A stretch of DNA of 64,000 nucleotides, taken from contig JBLILH010000014.1 in assembly GCA_047636495.1 (NCBI GenBank), forward strand, positions 16,473 to 80,472, in the 5' to 3' direction. Positions 45,451 through 54,820 of the stretch are shown in pieces. Both the position numbers and the translations under genes were made by a program. The notes beneath the pieces are model-generated. The model was not told the origin of the DNA and made no database searches. It saw only the letters and a list, made by a program, of their open reading frames with translations. This stretch comes from Endobugula sp047636495 (GTDB lineage Bacteria; Pseudomonadota; Gammaproteobacteria; Pseudomonadales; Cellvibrionaceae). The stretch's first letter is position 1. Each line of letters begins with the position of its first letter.

Positions 45451-46704
45451 ATGAAGCTTCCTGAACCGATACCGTTATATCCGACATATGCCGAGTTAAA
45501 AGAAATGCAGCTAACGAGTTATCCCAAGCTTAATGCTTTTCTTAACGACGCTGAAGAAGAATCATGGCGTATGCAGCACTGGCTTTGGGGTGTTGATTTT
45601 CTTAAGTACATCGGCCGAAATAAATCTGAGCATACCTATAATCGATTCAGAAATGAAACTGAACGTTTTTTAACATGGTTATTCGTCGTTAAAAAAGAAC
45701 CTTTAGATGGCTTGCGTAAAAAAGATATTTTGGAATACGCAGACTTTTGTTGGAAACCGCCATTAAACTGGATAGGATTCGCTGCGTATGACCGTTTTCT
45801 GTCCAGTAACGGCTTGTATAATATCAATCCTAAGTGGCTGCCTTTTAGGATTAAAATTGCTAAAAATTCAATTTTAGAGGCTGAGGAAAAACCAGATAAA
45901 AAGAAATATAAACCTTCACAAGAAACATTAAAGTCGATGTTTACAGGTGTTATCGCTTTTTATAAGTATTTGATGAATGAAGAGGTCTGCTATGGTAATC
46001 CAGCGCAAATTGCAAAGTCAGACTGCCGTTACTTTATTGCCGATTCCCAAGTTAAAGAGATACGCCGGCTTACAGAAGATCAGTGGCAGTACGTATTAGA
46101 CATAGCACATTCTCTTACCGAAGAGGATGCCATTTATGAACGCAGCTTGTTCGTCATTGCCAGTTTAAAAACCCTATTCTTACGTATTTCGGAACTATCT
46201 GAGCGTAAAGACTGGTCACCTGAAATGCGCCATTTTTGGCAGGATGAGCAAAAAAACTGGTGGCTTAAAGTCTATGGTAAAGGTCGAAAATTGCGCGACG
46301 TGAGTGTGCCTACGCAATACCTAAGTTACTTAAAACGTTATAGGCAGTACCGTGCTCTGAGTGCCCTGCCTTCTTCATCGGATATTTCCCCGCTGGTAGA
46401 AAAAATTCGCGGGCAAGGCGGAATGACAACCCGGCATTTAACGCGCTTAGTTCAAAAAATATTTGATAAAGCCTACGAAAAAATGAGACAAAAAGAAGGC
46501 GAAGATGCAGCAAGAAAACTACTAGAAGCCTCTACCCACTGGTTACGTCACACCGGTGCAAGCATGGAGATAGAACGTGGCAGAGCTCTCAAAGATTTAT
46601 CCGAAGATCTAGGTCATGCCAGTATGGCCACCACAGATACCGTTTACGTGCAAAGTGAAAATAAGAAGCGAGCAGCCTCTGGTAAAGATAGGAAGGTAGA
46701 TTAA
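45451..46704 (+). CDS. Tyrosine recombinase with full catalytic set
   Basis: A 417-residue phage-integrase-family recombinase. It has Arg in FLRISELSERKD, the beta-hairpin Lys in VYGKGRKLRDV, His-x-x-Arg in STHWLRHTGAS, His in LGHASMATTDT and the nucleophilic Tyr in DTVYVQS. The N-terminal half has a core-binding domain rich in aromatic residues. It points outward at the right boundary of the 34.5-46.7 kb block, while the other recombinase points outward at the left. No obvious promoter was seen, and the 45197-45450 gap holds no gene. Confidence 0.88.
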   Translation: MKLPEPIPLYPTYAELKEMQLTSYPKLNAFLNDAEEESWRMQHWLWGVDFLKYIGRNKSEHTYNRFRNETERFLTWLFVVKKEPLDGLRKKDILEYADFCWKPPLNWIGFAAYDRFLSSNGLYNINPKWLPFRIKIAKNSILEAEEKPDKKKYKPSQETLKSMFTGVIAFYKYLMNEEVCYGNPAQIAKSDCRYFIADSQVKEIRRLTEDQWQYVLDIAHSLTEEDAIYERSLFVIASLKTLFLRISELSERKDWSPEMRHFWQDEQKNWWLKVYGKGRKLRDVSVPTQYLSYLKRYRQYRALSALPSSSDISPLVEKIRGQGGMTTRHLTRLVQKIFDKAYEKMRQKEGEDAARKLLEASTHWLRHTGASMEIERGRALKDLSEDLGHASMATTDTVYVQSENKKRAASGKDRKVD

Positions 46705-47143
46705 ATACAAACAGAGCTGACAAGCTACAACTCTGAAAACGCTAATCAAGTAAGGTTAATATAATTTAGGGCCTACAATCATGATTAAATTCCTTAATAG
46801 TAAAATGCAATAGTAACCCGTATAGATAACTTACGGAAGCTAAAGTGGTCTAACAATTATTAGCATGTAAAAACACAATTAATTTACTTATGAGTTTCAG
46901 TTGATACTTTGGAAGGATAGCAATTTCACCTTTCCTTATAATGAATTATTTCCCTAAGTAAACAGCTAAAAATCACTAACAGAAACATAAACTTATTTTT
47001 AATCAACGGCTACACCAAAGCTTTGAAAAAGGGATAAAAAATCCAAAACAATCTTTAAGTCGAATAAATTGTTCACTTAGTAATCTGGACAAAAGTGGCT
47101 AGTACGCCCACCACATCATCACTACGAGGTGGACAATATAAAA
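46705..47143. other. 440-bp AT-rich intergenic region
   Basis: No coding signal between the recombinase stop and the groEL terminator. No repeat or attachment-site signature could be identified by eye. Confidence 0.4.
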
Positions 47144-47180
47144 ACATCAAGCTCACATAATTTATGTGTGAGCTTGATGT
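47136..47180 (-). terminator. Intrinsic terminator of groESL
   Basis: Arms at 47144-47159 and 47163-47180 pair across ACATCAAGCTCACATA with one 2-nt bulge. On the minus strand the stem is followed by TTTTATATT. It lies about 75 bp after the groEL stop. Confidence 0.75.
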
Positions 47181-47255
47181 TAGTTAGCTTCTTATTTACC
47201 TTTGTGTAATTAACTATAGTTAATTAGCCACAATATTATGGCGTTGGCTGCTCGT

Positions 47256-48839
47256 TTACTCCAGTGCCTTATCGCAAATCACCACCTCGGTCGTTAACAT
47301 CAGTCCCGCAATAGATCCCGCTGCCTGTAAAGCAATACGTGTGACTTTTGCAGGATCGATAATACCCATTGCAATCATATCGCCGTAAGTGCCGGTACTA
47401 GCATCAAAACCGTAACTGTCTTTACCGTTGAGAACCTTATCAATAACAACTGAACCTTCTCCTCCTGCATTTTTAACAATGTGATACATTGGTGCTTGCA
47501 TCGCTTTCAATGCCACTTTGATACCCAAATTTTGATCTGCGTTTTCAGCGACTAAATTTTTGAGCGTGTGAGCGACACGAACCAAAGTAACGCCACCACC
47601 AGGCACAATCCCTTCTTCGACTGCTGCATGTGTTGCACACAGCGCATCATCAATGCGATCTTTCTTCTCCTTCATTTCAATTTCTGTGGCTGCACCTACT
47701 TTTATAATCGCTACGCCGCCTGCCAGTTTGGCAACACGTTCTCGAAGCTTTTCACTATCATAGTCTGACGTGGTATCTTCAATTTGTTGGCGTAGGGCCT
47801 GTATCCGTTTATCAATCGCTTCTTTGGTCCCTATACCGTCGATAATGGTGGTATTGTCTTTTGTTAACGTTACACGTTTTGCAGTGCCTAGTTGTTCCAG
47901 TTCCGTTTTTTCTAATTCTAGGCCTAGCTCTTCAGAAATAACCGTAGCTCCCGTCAAAATCGCAATATCTTCCAACATAGCTTTACGGCGATCGCCAAAT
48001 CCTGGTGCTTTACAGGCAGCAACTTTCAAGCTGCCACGCAATTGGTTAAGGACTAATGTGGCTAGGGCGTTACCCTCAATATCTTCCGCAATGATGAGTA
48101 AAGGCTTGTCTTCCTTCGCCACTTTTTCGAGTAGGGGTAAAAGATCACGGATGTTAGATATTTTCTTTTCAACAATCAGAATCCATGGTGACTCCAGATC
48201 AGCTTGCATTTTTTCCATATTATTGACAAAGTGCGGCGATAAATAACCGCGATCAAACTGCATCCCCTCTACGATTTCAAGTTCAGTGTCCAGACCTGAA
48301 CCTTCCTCAATAGTAATGACACCTTCGTGACCGACCTTATCCATAGCATCAGAAATAATTTTTCCGATTTCGCCATCACTATTAGCCGAAATAGTGCCGA
48401 CTTGAGTAATTGCTTTACTGTCAGTGCAGGGTGTCGACAACAGCGCAATTTCTACGACCGCTGCTGATACGGCTTTATCAATACCGCGTTTTAAATCCAT
48501 CGGATTCATCCCCGTGGCAATGGCTTTTAGTCCTTCGTTAACAATTGCCTGTGCTAATACAGTGGCGGTTGTGGTGCCATCACCAGCATCATCAGAAGCT
48601 TTGTTCGCCACTGACTTCACCATTTGTGCGCCCATATTTTCTATTTTATCTTTAAGATTAATTTCTTTTGCTACAGTAATACCGTCTTTGGTAATTAACG
48701 GCGGTCCGTACGCACGTTGCAGCACGACATTCCTTCCTTTCGGTCCCAAGGTAACCTTTACTGCATCCGCAAGAATATTTACCCCCTTAAGTATACGTTC
48801 TCGTGCATCCAAACCAAATTTTATGTCTTTTGCTGACAT
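47256..48839 (-). CDS. groEL: Chaperonin GroEL without GGM tail
   Basis: A 60-kDa chaperonin that folds proteins inside a double heptameric ring with GroES. The 527-residue protein has KFGLDARERILKGVNILAD, VTLGPKGRNVVLQ, the ATP motif DAGDGTTTATV and GGGVTLVRVA-type stretches. It ends in MLTTEVVICDKALE, without the usual GGM-rich C-terminal tail and about 20 residues shorter than E. coli GroEL. This suggests a secondary, specialised copy. A PmrA-like box is present upstream of groES. Confidence 0.93.
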   Translation of the reverse strand: MSAKDIKFGLDARERILKGVNILADAVKVTLGPKGRNVVLQRAYGPPLITKDGITVAKEINLKDKIENMGAQMVKSVANKASDDAGDGTTTATVLAQAIVNEGLKAIATGMNPMDLKRGIDKAVSAAVVEIALLSTPCTDSKAITQVGTISANSDGEIGKIISDAMDKVGHEGVITIEEGSGLDTELEIVEGMQFDRGYLSPHFVNNMEKMQADLESPWILIVEKKISNIRDLLPLLEKVAKEDKPLLIIAEDIEGNALATLVLNQLRGSLKVAACKAPGFGDRRKAMLEDIAILTGATVISEELGLELEKTELEQLGTAKRVTLTKDNTTIIDGIGTKEAIDKRIQALRQQIEDTTSDYDSEKLRERVAKLAGGVAIIKVGAATEIEMKEKKDRIDDALCATHAAVEEGIVPGGGVTLVRVAHTLKNLVAENADQNLGIKVALKAMQAPMYHIVKNAGGEGSVVIDKVLNGKDSYGFDASTGTYGDMIAMGIIDPAKVTRIALQAAGSIAGLMLTTEVVICDKALE

Positions 48840-48913
48840 CAGTGTATCCTCAAAATAAAGTTTTAAATTAATAAAGTGTGTATTTCAACAGGCCAACTAT
48901 TATGAAAAAATAA

Positions 48914-49207
48914 TTAAGGTTCAACGACGCCGTAGATATCACTTTCTTTTATGATAATAAGCTCTTCCCCATTAAACGTTAACGTATCGCTTGAGGCATA
49001 ACGACCAAAAATGACTTGATCACCCGCTTTTACCGAGGGCGTATTTCGCTTACCGTTGTCTAATATCTTTCCATTCCCTACAGCGATCACCTCTCCTTCA
49101 TTTGGTTTTTCCTTAGCGGTACCCGCAAGGACAATTCCTCCAGTACTCATTTTTTCTGGCTCCTTTCTGCGCACTACGACTTGATCATGCAACGGGCGAA
49201 TCTTCAT
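48914..49207 (-). CDS. groES: Co-chaperonin GroES
   Basis: A 97-residue GroES with the family start KIRPLHDQVVVRR, the mobile loop EKMSTGGIVLAGTAKEKP, a VKAGDQVIFGRY segment and the C-terminal EELIIIKESDIYGVVE. The ATG at 49207 is preceded by AGGAG with a 9-nt spacer. It is in an operon with groEL (74-bp gap). A CCCCCATTA sequence at 49304-49312 on the minus strand resembles a sigma-32 -10 element, but I see no good -35 for it. Confidence 0.93.
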   Translation of the reverse strand: MKIRPLHDQVVVRRKEPEKMSTGGIVLAGTAKEKPNEGEVIAVGNGKILDNGKRNTPSVKAGDQVIFGRYASSDTLTFNGEELIIIKESDIYGVVEP

Positions 49208-49331
49208 GTATTACTACTCCTAAATGTAATTGTTAACTACTAAGTCTGGAAACAGATGATATGCTCCGAATCACAACAGTCATCGAGGTGATCAGGATAC
49301 TTGTAATGGGGGAGAATTTAATCATATTCTA

Positions 49332-49364
49332 AATGTAAACCTTGTAACTTAAGCCAGCCTTAAA
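49332..49364 (-). promoter_or_regulatory. PmrA/QseB-like box and -10 of the groESL promoter
   Basis: On the minus strand: TTTAAG-GCTGG-CTTAAG (49348-49364), then 10 nt, then TACATT at 49332-49337. It lies about 140 bp upstream of groES, with the same geometry as the htpX, response-regulator and hsp20 promoters. Confidence 0.55.
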
Positions 49365-49653
49365 GCGCTATAAATTACTCAGATTGATTCTAATTGTTGA
49401 CGCTTATTACATTATTAATAACTTTTAGAAAAGCGCCGATCTGTAAGTAGTATGCTTTTCTATTTGAGAATTATTTCAGGAACTAACGACACTATTAATT
49501 GTATAAATTGATGTAGCAGAGAGAGAACATAAACTAATATTTATATTTTTTAGATGGTAGACTCAGTTTATTAAAATTCATCCCCTCGTATTGTCATTCA
49601 CCATAAACATGACTGATATTTAAAACATTAGCGGAGGCCTGACACTAGACTGC

Positions 49654-49696
49654 AAAGGTGACTCAGGGGTTAACGCCTAAGCCCTTTGGGTTTTTT
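49654..49696 (+). terminator. Possible intrinsic terminator in the groES-cphA gap
   Basis: AAAGGTGACTCAGGGG and CGCCTAAGCCCTTT form an imperfect stem followed by six T at 49691-49696. No known plus-strand gene precedes it, so it may end an unannotated small RNA or be a remnant. The rest of 49365-49879 shows no gene. Confidence 0.35.
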
Positions 49697-49879
49697 ATTA
49701 AAATAATTTTATGCCTATGTTTTTATACTTAAAACCACTTGCAAGTTGAATCTAAGAATTATTTGAATGACCACAAGAGCGCTATAGTCATTGACAATGT
49801 CCGTGGTGGGAACGGTAGCTAGAATTTTATACGAATATAGAGGCCTACGTTTGGAACAATACAACCAGCCCCGATTACA

Positions 49880-52492
49880 TTACATCTGCGCCACTACTTG
49901 TAAATACCTCGCCTGAATTTGACTCATAATAGGCTCCAACTCATCGGGCTGAATCACCAGTAAATCCCCCGCTTCTGCTTTCGAAAAAATTGCAGCGACT
50001 GCTTCACTGGGTTCTGTAATGATTTCAATATTAGTCTCGTTGAATCCCGCTTCAATCAATCCTTGACGCACCAGTCCTGTTGTTTCTCCCTTAGCCCGTT
50101 CGCGAGGGTCAAAATCGGCCAATAAAATATGATCATATACCAAGGCTAAAGCTTTACCGTAGGCAATAATTTGCTCATTGGTGCGGCTACCTGTACCGTG
50201 GCATAAACCCACCTTCCTTCCAGGTGATAGCCTTGGCAGTAATTTAGCAATAGCTTGGGCTGACTCGGAGTTATGGCCATAATCGAGCAGAACTTTGTAT
50301 TCATGGAAATCAAATAAATTCATTCGCCCAGGATTTTGATTAACTGAAGGATAGAACGTCATTACACCATTTCGAATTTGTTCAATAGATAATTCTAAGC
50401 CATGCAATACTGCAATTGCCGCTAACGCATTCTCAACATTAAAATCAACGATACCGGAAAACGTGATGGGAATTTCTTCCAGCGCAGCAACAGTCACATC
50501 TAGAACCGTATTTCGAATAATGACATTTCGCCGTTCTACCGTGATAACTGTTCCACCACTATCCACATGCTTTTTGAGATGGGCATTGTTTGGGTCAAGA
50601 GAAAATAGAATGATTTTTCCTCTCGCACGCTCAATTACGCTCATGGTCACCTCATCATCAGCGTTTAATACTGATGTTCCGGTTTCTTTGACGACTTCCA
50701 GAACGGTAGACTTTACCAGAGTCAAATCTTCTTGGGTTTCGACCCAATCGGTTCCTAAATGATCTTCACCGATATTAAGCAGTACGCCCACATCCAATTG
50801 ATCGACCCCTAGACCTCGTCTAACGATACCGCCTCGCGCAACCTCTAATACAATATGATCAACGGTGGGTTCCCGAACGACAATATCTGCACCATCAGGA
50901 CCACTATAGTCACCGGTTAGGATGGAGACACCATCGATCTCGACGCCCGTAGTACAAGCTAAGCCAACATTTTTACCGGCATACTTTAAGCTGTGGGTAA
51001 TTAATTTACAGGTTGTTGTTTTACCGTTGGTGCCAGTAACCGCCACTACCGGTACTTGTACGTAACCCTCAGGGAAAAGCATATCCACTAGGGGTTTGGC
51101 GACTAAGCGAGGCTGGCCATGGGTAGGCTCCAAATGCATACGAAAGCCGGGGGCGGCATTAACCTCCACTACTTTGATACCTGATTGCGCTAACGGCAGA
51201 GAGATATCCCTAGCCAGTGCATCCACACCCACGCAATCGAGGCCGATAATCCGCGCCGCCCTTTCTGCCATAAAGCGAATATCGGGACTGACTTCATCCG
51301 TCACATCGGTAGCTGTACCACCCTGGCTTAGATTAGCCGTCGCTTTCAAATAAATTTTTTCGCTTGCCGCTGGGCAGGCATTCAGATCCAGCCCCCGCAA
51401 AGCCAAAAGTGTTTCGGTCATTGGGTCAATATCAATTCGAGTCAGCATTTTTTCATGACCGAATCCGCGACGTGGATCCTCGTTGGTCTTTTTGATAAGA
51501 GCCGCTATTGAGGATTGTCCATCCCCTACAACATGAGCAGGTTCACGTTTAGCTGCAGCCACTAACGTTCCGTTTATCACCAACAAACGAAAATCAAAGC
51601 CATGGACGTACTCTTCAACAATGACGTCTGGGTGCCTAGCTTTGGCAATCTTAAAGGCGATTTTCAGTTGCTCTACTGTCTCGACATCAATGGTCGATCC
51701 ATTGCCATGGTTACCGATATCCGGTTTTACGACCACCGATCCATCAATTTCATTGAATGCTTCGATGGCTTCTTCTTCAGTTGAAACAACAAAGCCGTGT
51801 GGAACAGGAATACCGGATTTTTGCAAAAGTAGTTTTGCCCATGTTTTTTCATCGGCTGTCTCTACTGCGATAGCGGATGTTTGGCAGGTCATGGTGGCCT
51901 GAATTCGCTTCTGGTGCGCGCCATAACCTAGCTGAATATAACTATCATTGTTTAAACGTCGAAAAGGGATGCCTCTGGATCTAGCTTCTTCGACAATACT
52001 CAAGGTTGAGGGGCCCAGCATGTCGTTTTCTCGCAAGACTTTAAGCTCGGCGATCATCTTATCAATATCAATGGCTTGTTCTTCAACCACTGCTTCGAAT
52101 AAAGCTATGGCCTGCTCGGCAACTTTTAAGCCGACAGATTCAACCCGATAGCGGAAAGCAACAATATAAACGCCTACTTTTGATGTGCTCAACGTTTTGC
52201 CGTAACCCACTTCCATACCAGCCAAGCATTGCAACTCGATGGCAATATGTTCAATGATGTGGCCCGCCCAAGTACCCCGTTGAAGACGCTCAACAAACCC
52301 ACCGGGTTTGCCAATGGAGCAGCCATGTTCATGAAGACTGGGCATTAATGTCAGCAGTCTATTTGTAAATCCATCAAGAGTATCTGACGGTCGCTCTTCA
52401 TAATCTTTGATGTCCAATACCATAAACATGGCAGAATGACGTGTATAGCGATTGGGCCCACGCAGGGCGCGTAACTCTTTAATGTCTATCAT
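49880..52492 (-). CDS. cphA: Cyanophycin synthetase
   Basis: CphA makes the storage polymer cyanophycin (poly-Asp with Arg side chains) from Asp, Arg and ATP. The 870-residue protein has the N-terminal CphA domain (IKELRALRGPNRYTR; GTWAGHIIEHIAIELQ). An ATP-grasp domain follows (KSGIPVPHGF; VVKPDIGNHGNGSTIDV; VEVNAAPGFRMHL), then the Mur-ligase-like domain with P-loop VTGTNGKTTTC near residue 490. It follows cphB by 57 bp on the same strand. The upstream order (isoaspartyl peptidase-cphB-cphA) suggests a complete polymer turnover operon. Confidence 0.95.
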   Translation of the reverse strand: MIDIKELRALRGPNRYTRHSAMFMVLDIKDYEERPSDTLDGFTNRLLTLMPSLHEHGCSIGKPGGFVERLQRGTWAGHIIEHIAIELQCLAGMEVGYGKTLSTSKVGVYIVAFRYRVESVGLKVAEQAIALFEAVVEEQAIDIDKMIAELKVLRENDMLGPSTLSIVEEARSRGIPFRRLNNDSYIQLGYGAHQKRIQATMTCQTSAIAVETADEKTWAKLLLQKSGIPVPHGFVVSTEEEAIEAFNEIDGSVVVKPDIGNHGNGSTIDVETVEQLKIAFKIAKARHPDVIVEEYVHGFDFRLLVINGTLVAAAKREPAHVVGDGQSSIAALIKKTNEDPRRGFGHEKMLTRIDIDPMTETLLALRGLDLNACPAASEKIYLKATANLSQGGTATDVTDEVSPDIRFMAERAARIIGLDCVGVDALARDISLPLAQSGIKVVEVNAAPGFRMHLEPTHGQPRLVAKPLVDMLFPEGYVQVPVVAVTGTNGKTTTCKLITHSLKYAGKNVGLACTTGVEIDGVSILTGDYSGPDGADIVVREPTVDHIVLEVARGGIVRRGLGVDQLDVGVLLNIGEDHLGTDWVETQEDLTLVKSTVLEVVKETGTSVLNADDEVTMSVIERARGKIILFSLDPNNAHLKKHVDSGGTVITVERRNVIIRNTVLDVTVAALEEIPITFSGIVDFNVENALAAIAVLHGLELSIEQIRNGVMTFYPSVNQNPGRMNLFDFHEYKVLLDYGHNSESAQAIAKLLPRLSPGRKVGLCHGTGSRTNEQIIAYGKALALVYDHILLADFDPRERAKGETTGLVRQGLIEAGFNETNIEIITEPSEAVAAIFSKAEAGDLLVIQPDELEPIMSQIQARYLQVVAQM

Positions 52493-52549
52493 TTAACTTT
52501 CCAGTCGTTTCGGTTTCGGTTTATGTTACTGATGACTATTTCGTAAGAT

Positions 52550-53416
52550 TTATTTTGTCGATAGTGGTGCTGTTAAAAACTGCCGTTCTTTAAAATTGTA
52601 GCCATAGCCGTTCACCAGAGAATGAATGCGGATATTCTCAACAGCAATCGGGCCACCCGGCTCTATGTTCATGATGTTGGAATGTTCGATATCACTGCCG
52701 TCGATAATAATGACCTGCCCTGTTCCAATCACTTCGGTGGTGCCATCACCTTTCAAGATGACGCCCGAATCCTCACCAAGACCCACCCCAATACAGGTTG
52801 GATTTGTGGTCACAATTTGCATTAACCGCCCTATCCGACCACGGTCAAGAAAGTGAGTATCAAAAATAATATTTTCAACAAAACCAAAGCCGGAAGTTGT
52901 CAATACGCCACCCTTGAGTAAGCCCTCTTCACTTTTCCCTTCATAAATCATGGTGTCAGAAAAAACTGCTGCACCTGCACTGGTGCCAGCAACTAGTGTT
53001 CCAGCTCGAAGACAGGTGTGAATTGCGTCCAGCGTCCAAGTACCGCCCAATATAGTTGTTAGGCGAAGTTGGTCTCCGCCTGTAAGAAAAATCAAGTCGG
53101 TATTTTCGAGTTTTCTAGCAAGATTTCTGTTATTTGCCTCTGCTCTTTTTTTGATGTTGAGTATTTCAACGGATGCAGCACCAAGCGTAGTAAATATCTG
53201 CTGGTAATCTTTACCTCGTTGTTCCGGCTCTTCGCTCGCCGTGGGAATCACCACCACTTTATAGTCAGCTTTACCAATTTCCTGAACGACCCGCTTTAAT
53301 ACTTTCAGGTCATGCACTCTGTCTTCATTGCCTCCAATAGCAATAAGACGACCGTGAAAAACAATATTCGATACCATATTATGGTCTATCATTCTGTGCT
53401 GGTTAGCTGTGACCAA
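52550..53416 (-). CDS. cphB: Cyanophycinase
   Basis: A serine exopeptidase that cuts cyanophycin into beta-Asp-Arg dipeptides. The 288-residue peptidase S51-family protein has FLTGGDQLRLT and the nucleophile Ser146 in VAGTSAGAAVFS. FDTHFLDRGRIGRLMQ and IGVGLGEDSGVIL follow. The annotated start overlaps the 3' end of the peptidase gene by 28 bp. The ATG a few codons later is also possible. It is coupled with the neighbouring cyanophycin genes. Confidence 0.95.
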   Translation of the reverse strand: MVTANQHRMIDHNMVSNIVFHGRLIAIGGNEDRVHDLKVLKRVVQEIGKADYKVVVIPTASEEPEQRGKDYQQIFTTLGAASVEILNIKKRAEANNRNLARKLENTDLIFLTGGDQLRLTTILGGTWTLDAIHTCLRAGTLVAGTSAGAAVFSDTMIYEGKSEEGLLKGGVLTTSGFGFVENIIFDTHFLDRGRIGRLMQIVTTNPTCIGVGLGEDSGVILKGDGTTEVIGTGQVIIIDGSDIEHSNIMNIEPGGPIAVENIRIHSLVNGYGYNFKERQFLTAPLSTK

Positions 53417-54246
53417 GCCATACCATTGCGAGCGCCAGAGGCAAACCCGCTTTTTGTTAAAATAATAAGCCCAATATCGACGGTATTATCGAACAGCATA
53501 AGCGCCTTTTTCAACGCGTCTTGGGGGTTCATGCGCTGCTCTAACCAACCATAGACCTCTCTCGCCAGAATTTTTAAGGCGATAAATTCACCGTCACCGG
53601 TACAGGCAATAGAACCCAACGGCCCGCAATAAAGACCACAGCCAGGTAAAGGAACATCACCGACACGCCCGATGGCAGCGTTCGTCAAACCGCCAGAACT
53701 TAGCGCCGCTGCAAACATAGTCCCATCAAAAGCAACAGCTCCTACGGTATCGCAAGAGGGAGCACTGCCGTATTGATCATTGCTTGCGACACAATTTTTC
53801 AAAGGTTGCGTGATGATATTGTGTGCTTGTGCAAACAGCCGAGCGCCATCCCCCGCAATGAGTATATGATTAGAATGCAGCAACACGCCCTGAGCAATAG
53901 TAATTGGATTTTTGATCGCTTCGACACAAGTGACCGCGCCAAACTGACCATCGCTCGACATGCACGAGGCATCCATCTGGATAGTCTGATTATCGACCCG
54001 GCGCTTGGAACCTGTTCCGGCATTAAAGCGCGGATCATCTTCTAAAATACTGACCGCACAAACGACAGCATCTAGAGCTGATTGTCCCTTCGTCATTAAT
54101 GCCATCCCAGCTTGTGCGGCTGACAAGGGCCCATCAGAGTCATCAGGGTTCGAACCTGCACCACCATGGGTTAAAATGGCGCATCGAAAGACTGCATCCT
54201 GACACAACTTAAAACTAACGGGCTTGCGAGATAAGTGATCTACCAT
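53389..54246 (-). CDS. iaaA: Isoaspartyl peptidase / L-asparaginase (Ntn-hydrolase)
   Basis: Cleaves beta-aspartyl dipeptides, the products of cyanophycinase, to free Asp and Arg. The 285-residue protein has ILTHGGAGSNPDDSDGP, FNAGTGSKRRVDNQTIQMDAS and the autocleavage site with Thr167 in SCDTVGAVAFDG. The usual HGTVGAVA context is changed to CDTVGAVA. I start at the ATG at 54246, with GGAAG upstream. A GTG at 54321 would add 25 residues without family support. It heads the iaaA-cphB-cphA operon. Confidence 0.9.
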   Translation of the reverse strand: MVDHLSRKPVSFKLCQDAVFRCAILTHGGAGSNPDDSDGPLSAAQAGMALMTKGQSALDAVVCAVSILEDDPRFNAGTGSKRRVDNQTIQMDASCMSSDGQFGAVTCVEAIKNPITIAQGVLLHSNHILIAGDGARLFAQAHNIITQPLKNCVASNDQYGSAPSCDTVGAVAFDGTMFAAALSSGGLTNAAIGRVGDVPLPGCGLYCGPLGSIACTGDGEFIALKILAREVYGWLEQRMNPQDALKKALMLFDNTVDIGLIILTKSGFASGARNGMAWSQLTSTE

Positions 54247-54360
54247 AAGTGGCTTCCAGTTGTATTGCACAACAGTGTTATAACGAGTAGGGGAAACACA
54301 TGAAGCCGTACTCCGCTTCACTCAATCTATAAATATAAAGGCGCGTTCAACTTATTGTAT

Positions 54361-54795
54361 CTATTCTCCACGGAACATACTTGTTTCTCGTTGAAAGAGA
54401 AGAATTGAAGCCACTCTCAATACACCCAAAACAAAAATCAATGCGGAAAGTGCGTATAGCATATCCGGTGTTATGACATGTTTAAACAACCCGATTAACA
54501 CTTCTCTTATAACAAATACAATTGCCGCATCAATAATAAAAGTTAATCGTATTCTTTTTGTATCAAAGTACTCAACCAGCGAACGAGATAGTTCTACCAA
54601 TACATATAGCGTTAACACATCTGAAATAATATCAATATACTTCCCTGTAATACCGTCAGATTGAAACAACAACCATAAAGTACCAAACAATTGAAAGACT
54701 CCAATAGCGATACCCACCATAATAAATAGTAAAATAACAATAAAAATATAAGCAATTATTTTATCAAACAAAAACTTAACGTGTTGTTCAAACAT
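54361..54795 (-). CDS. psiE: PsiE-family inner-membrane protein
   Basis: A 144-residue protein with four hydrophobic segments, of the phosphate-starvation-inducible PsiE family: AYIFIVILLFIMVGIAIGVF, ISDVLTLYVLVELSRSLVEYF, FIIDAAIVFVIREVLIGLF and LYALSALIFVLGVLRVASILLF. A PsiE gene is one of the recurrent members of transmissible stress-tolerance (heat-resistance) loci, together with KefB-type antiporters and small heat-shock proteins. Both of those lie downstream here. Its own role is not known. Confidence 0.85.
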   Translation of the reverse strand: MFEQHVKFLFDKIIAYIFIVILLFIMVGIAIGVFQLFGTLWLLFQSDGITGKYIDIISDVLTLYVLVELSRSLVEYFDTKRIRLTFIIDAAIVFVIREVLIGLFKHVITPDMLYALSALIFVLGVLRVASILLFQRETSMFRGE

Positions 54796-54820
54796 GTTTT
54801 TTCATTCCTGATTAATCCCT

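Noticed and set aside
47770..48858. Plus-strand frames of 158 and 144 codons opposite groEL
   Set aside because: Antisense shadows of a highly conserved gene.
49304..49312. CCCCCATTA as a sigma-32 -10 element of groES
   Set aside because: Without a matching -35 at 13-17 bp it is too weak to call; recorded only within the groES entry.
54140..54160. tRNA-like GGGTTCGAACC sequence
   Set aside because: Lies inside the isoaspartyl peptidase reading frame and has no cloverleaf around it.
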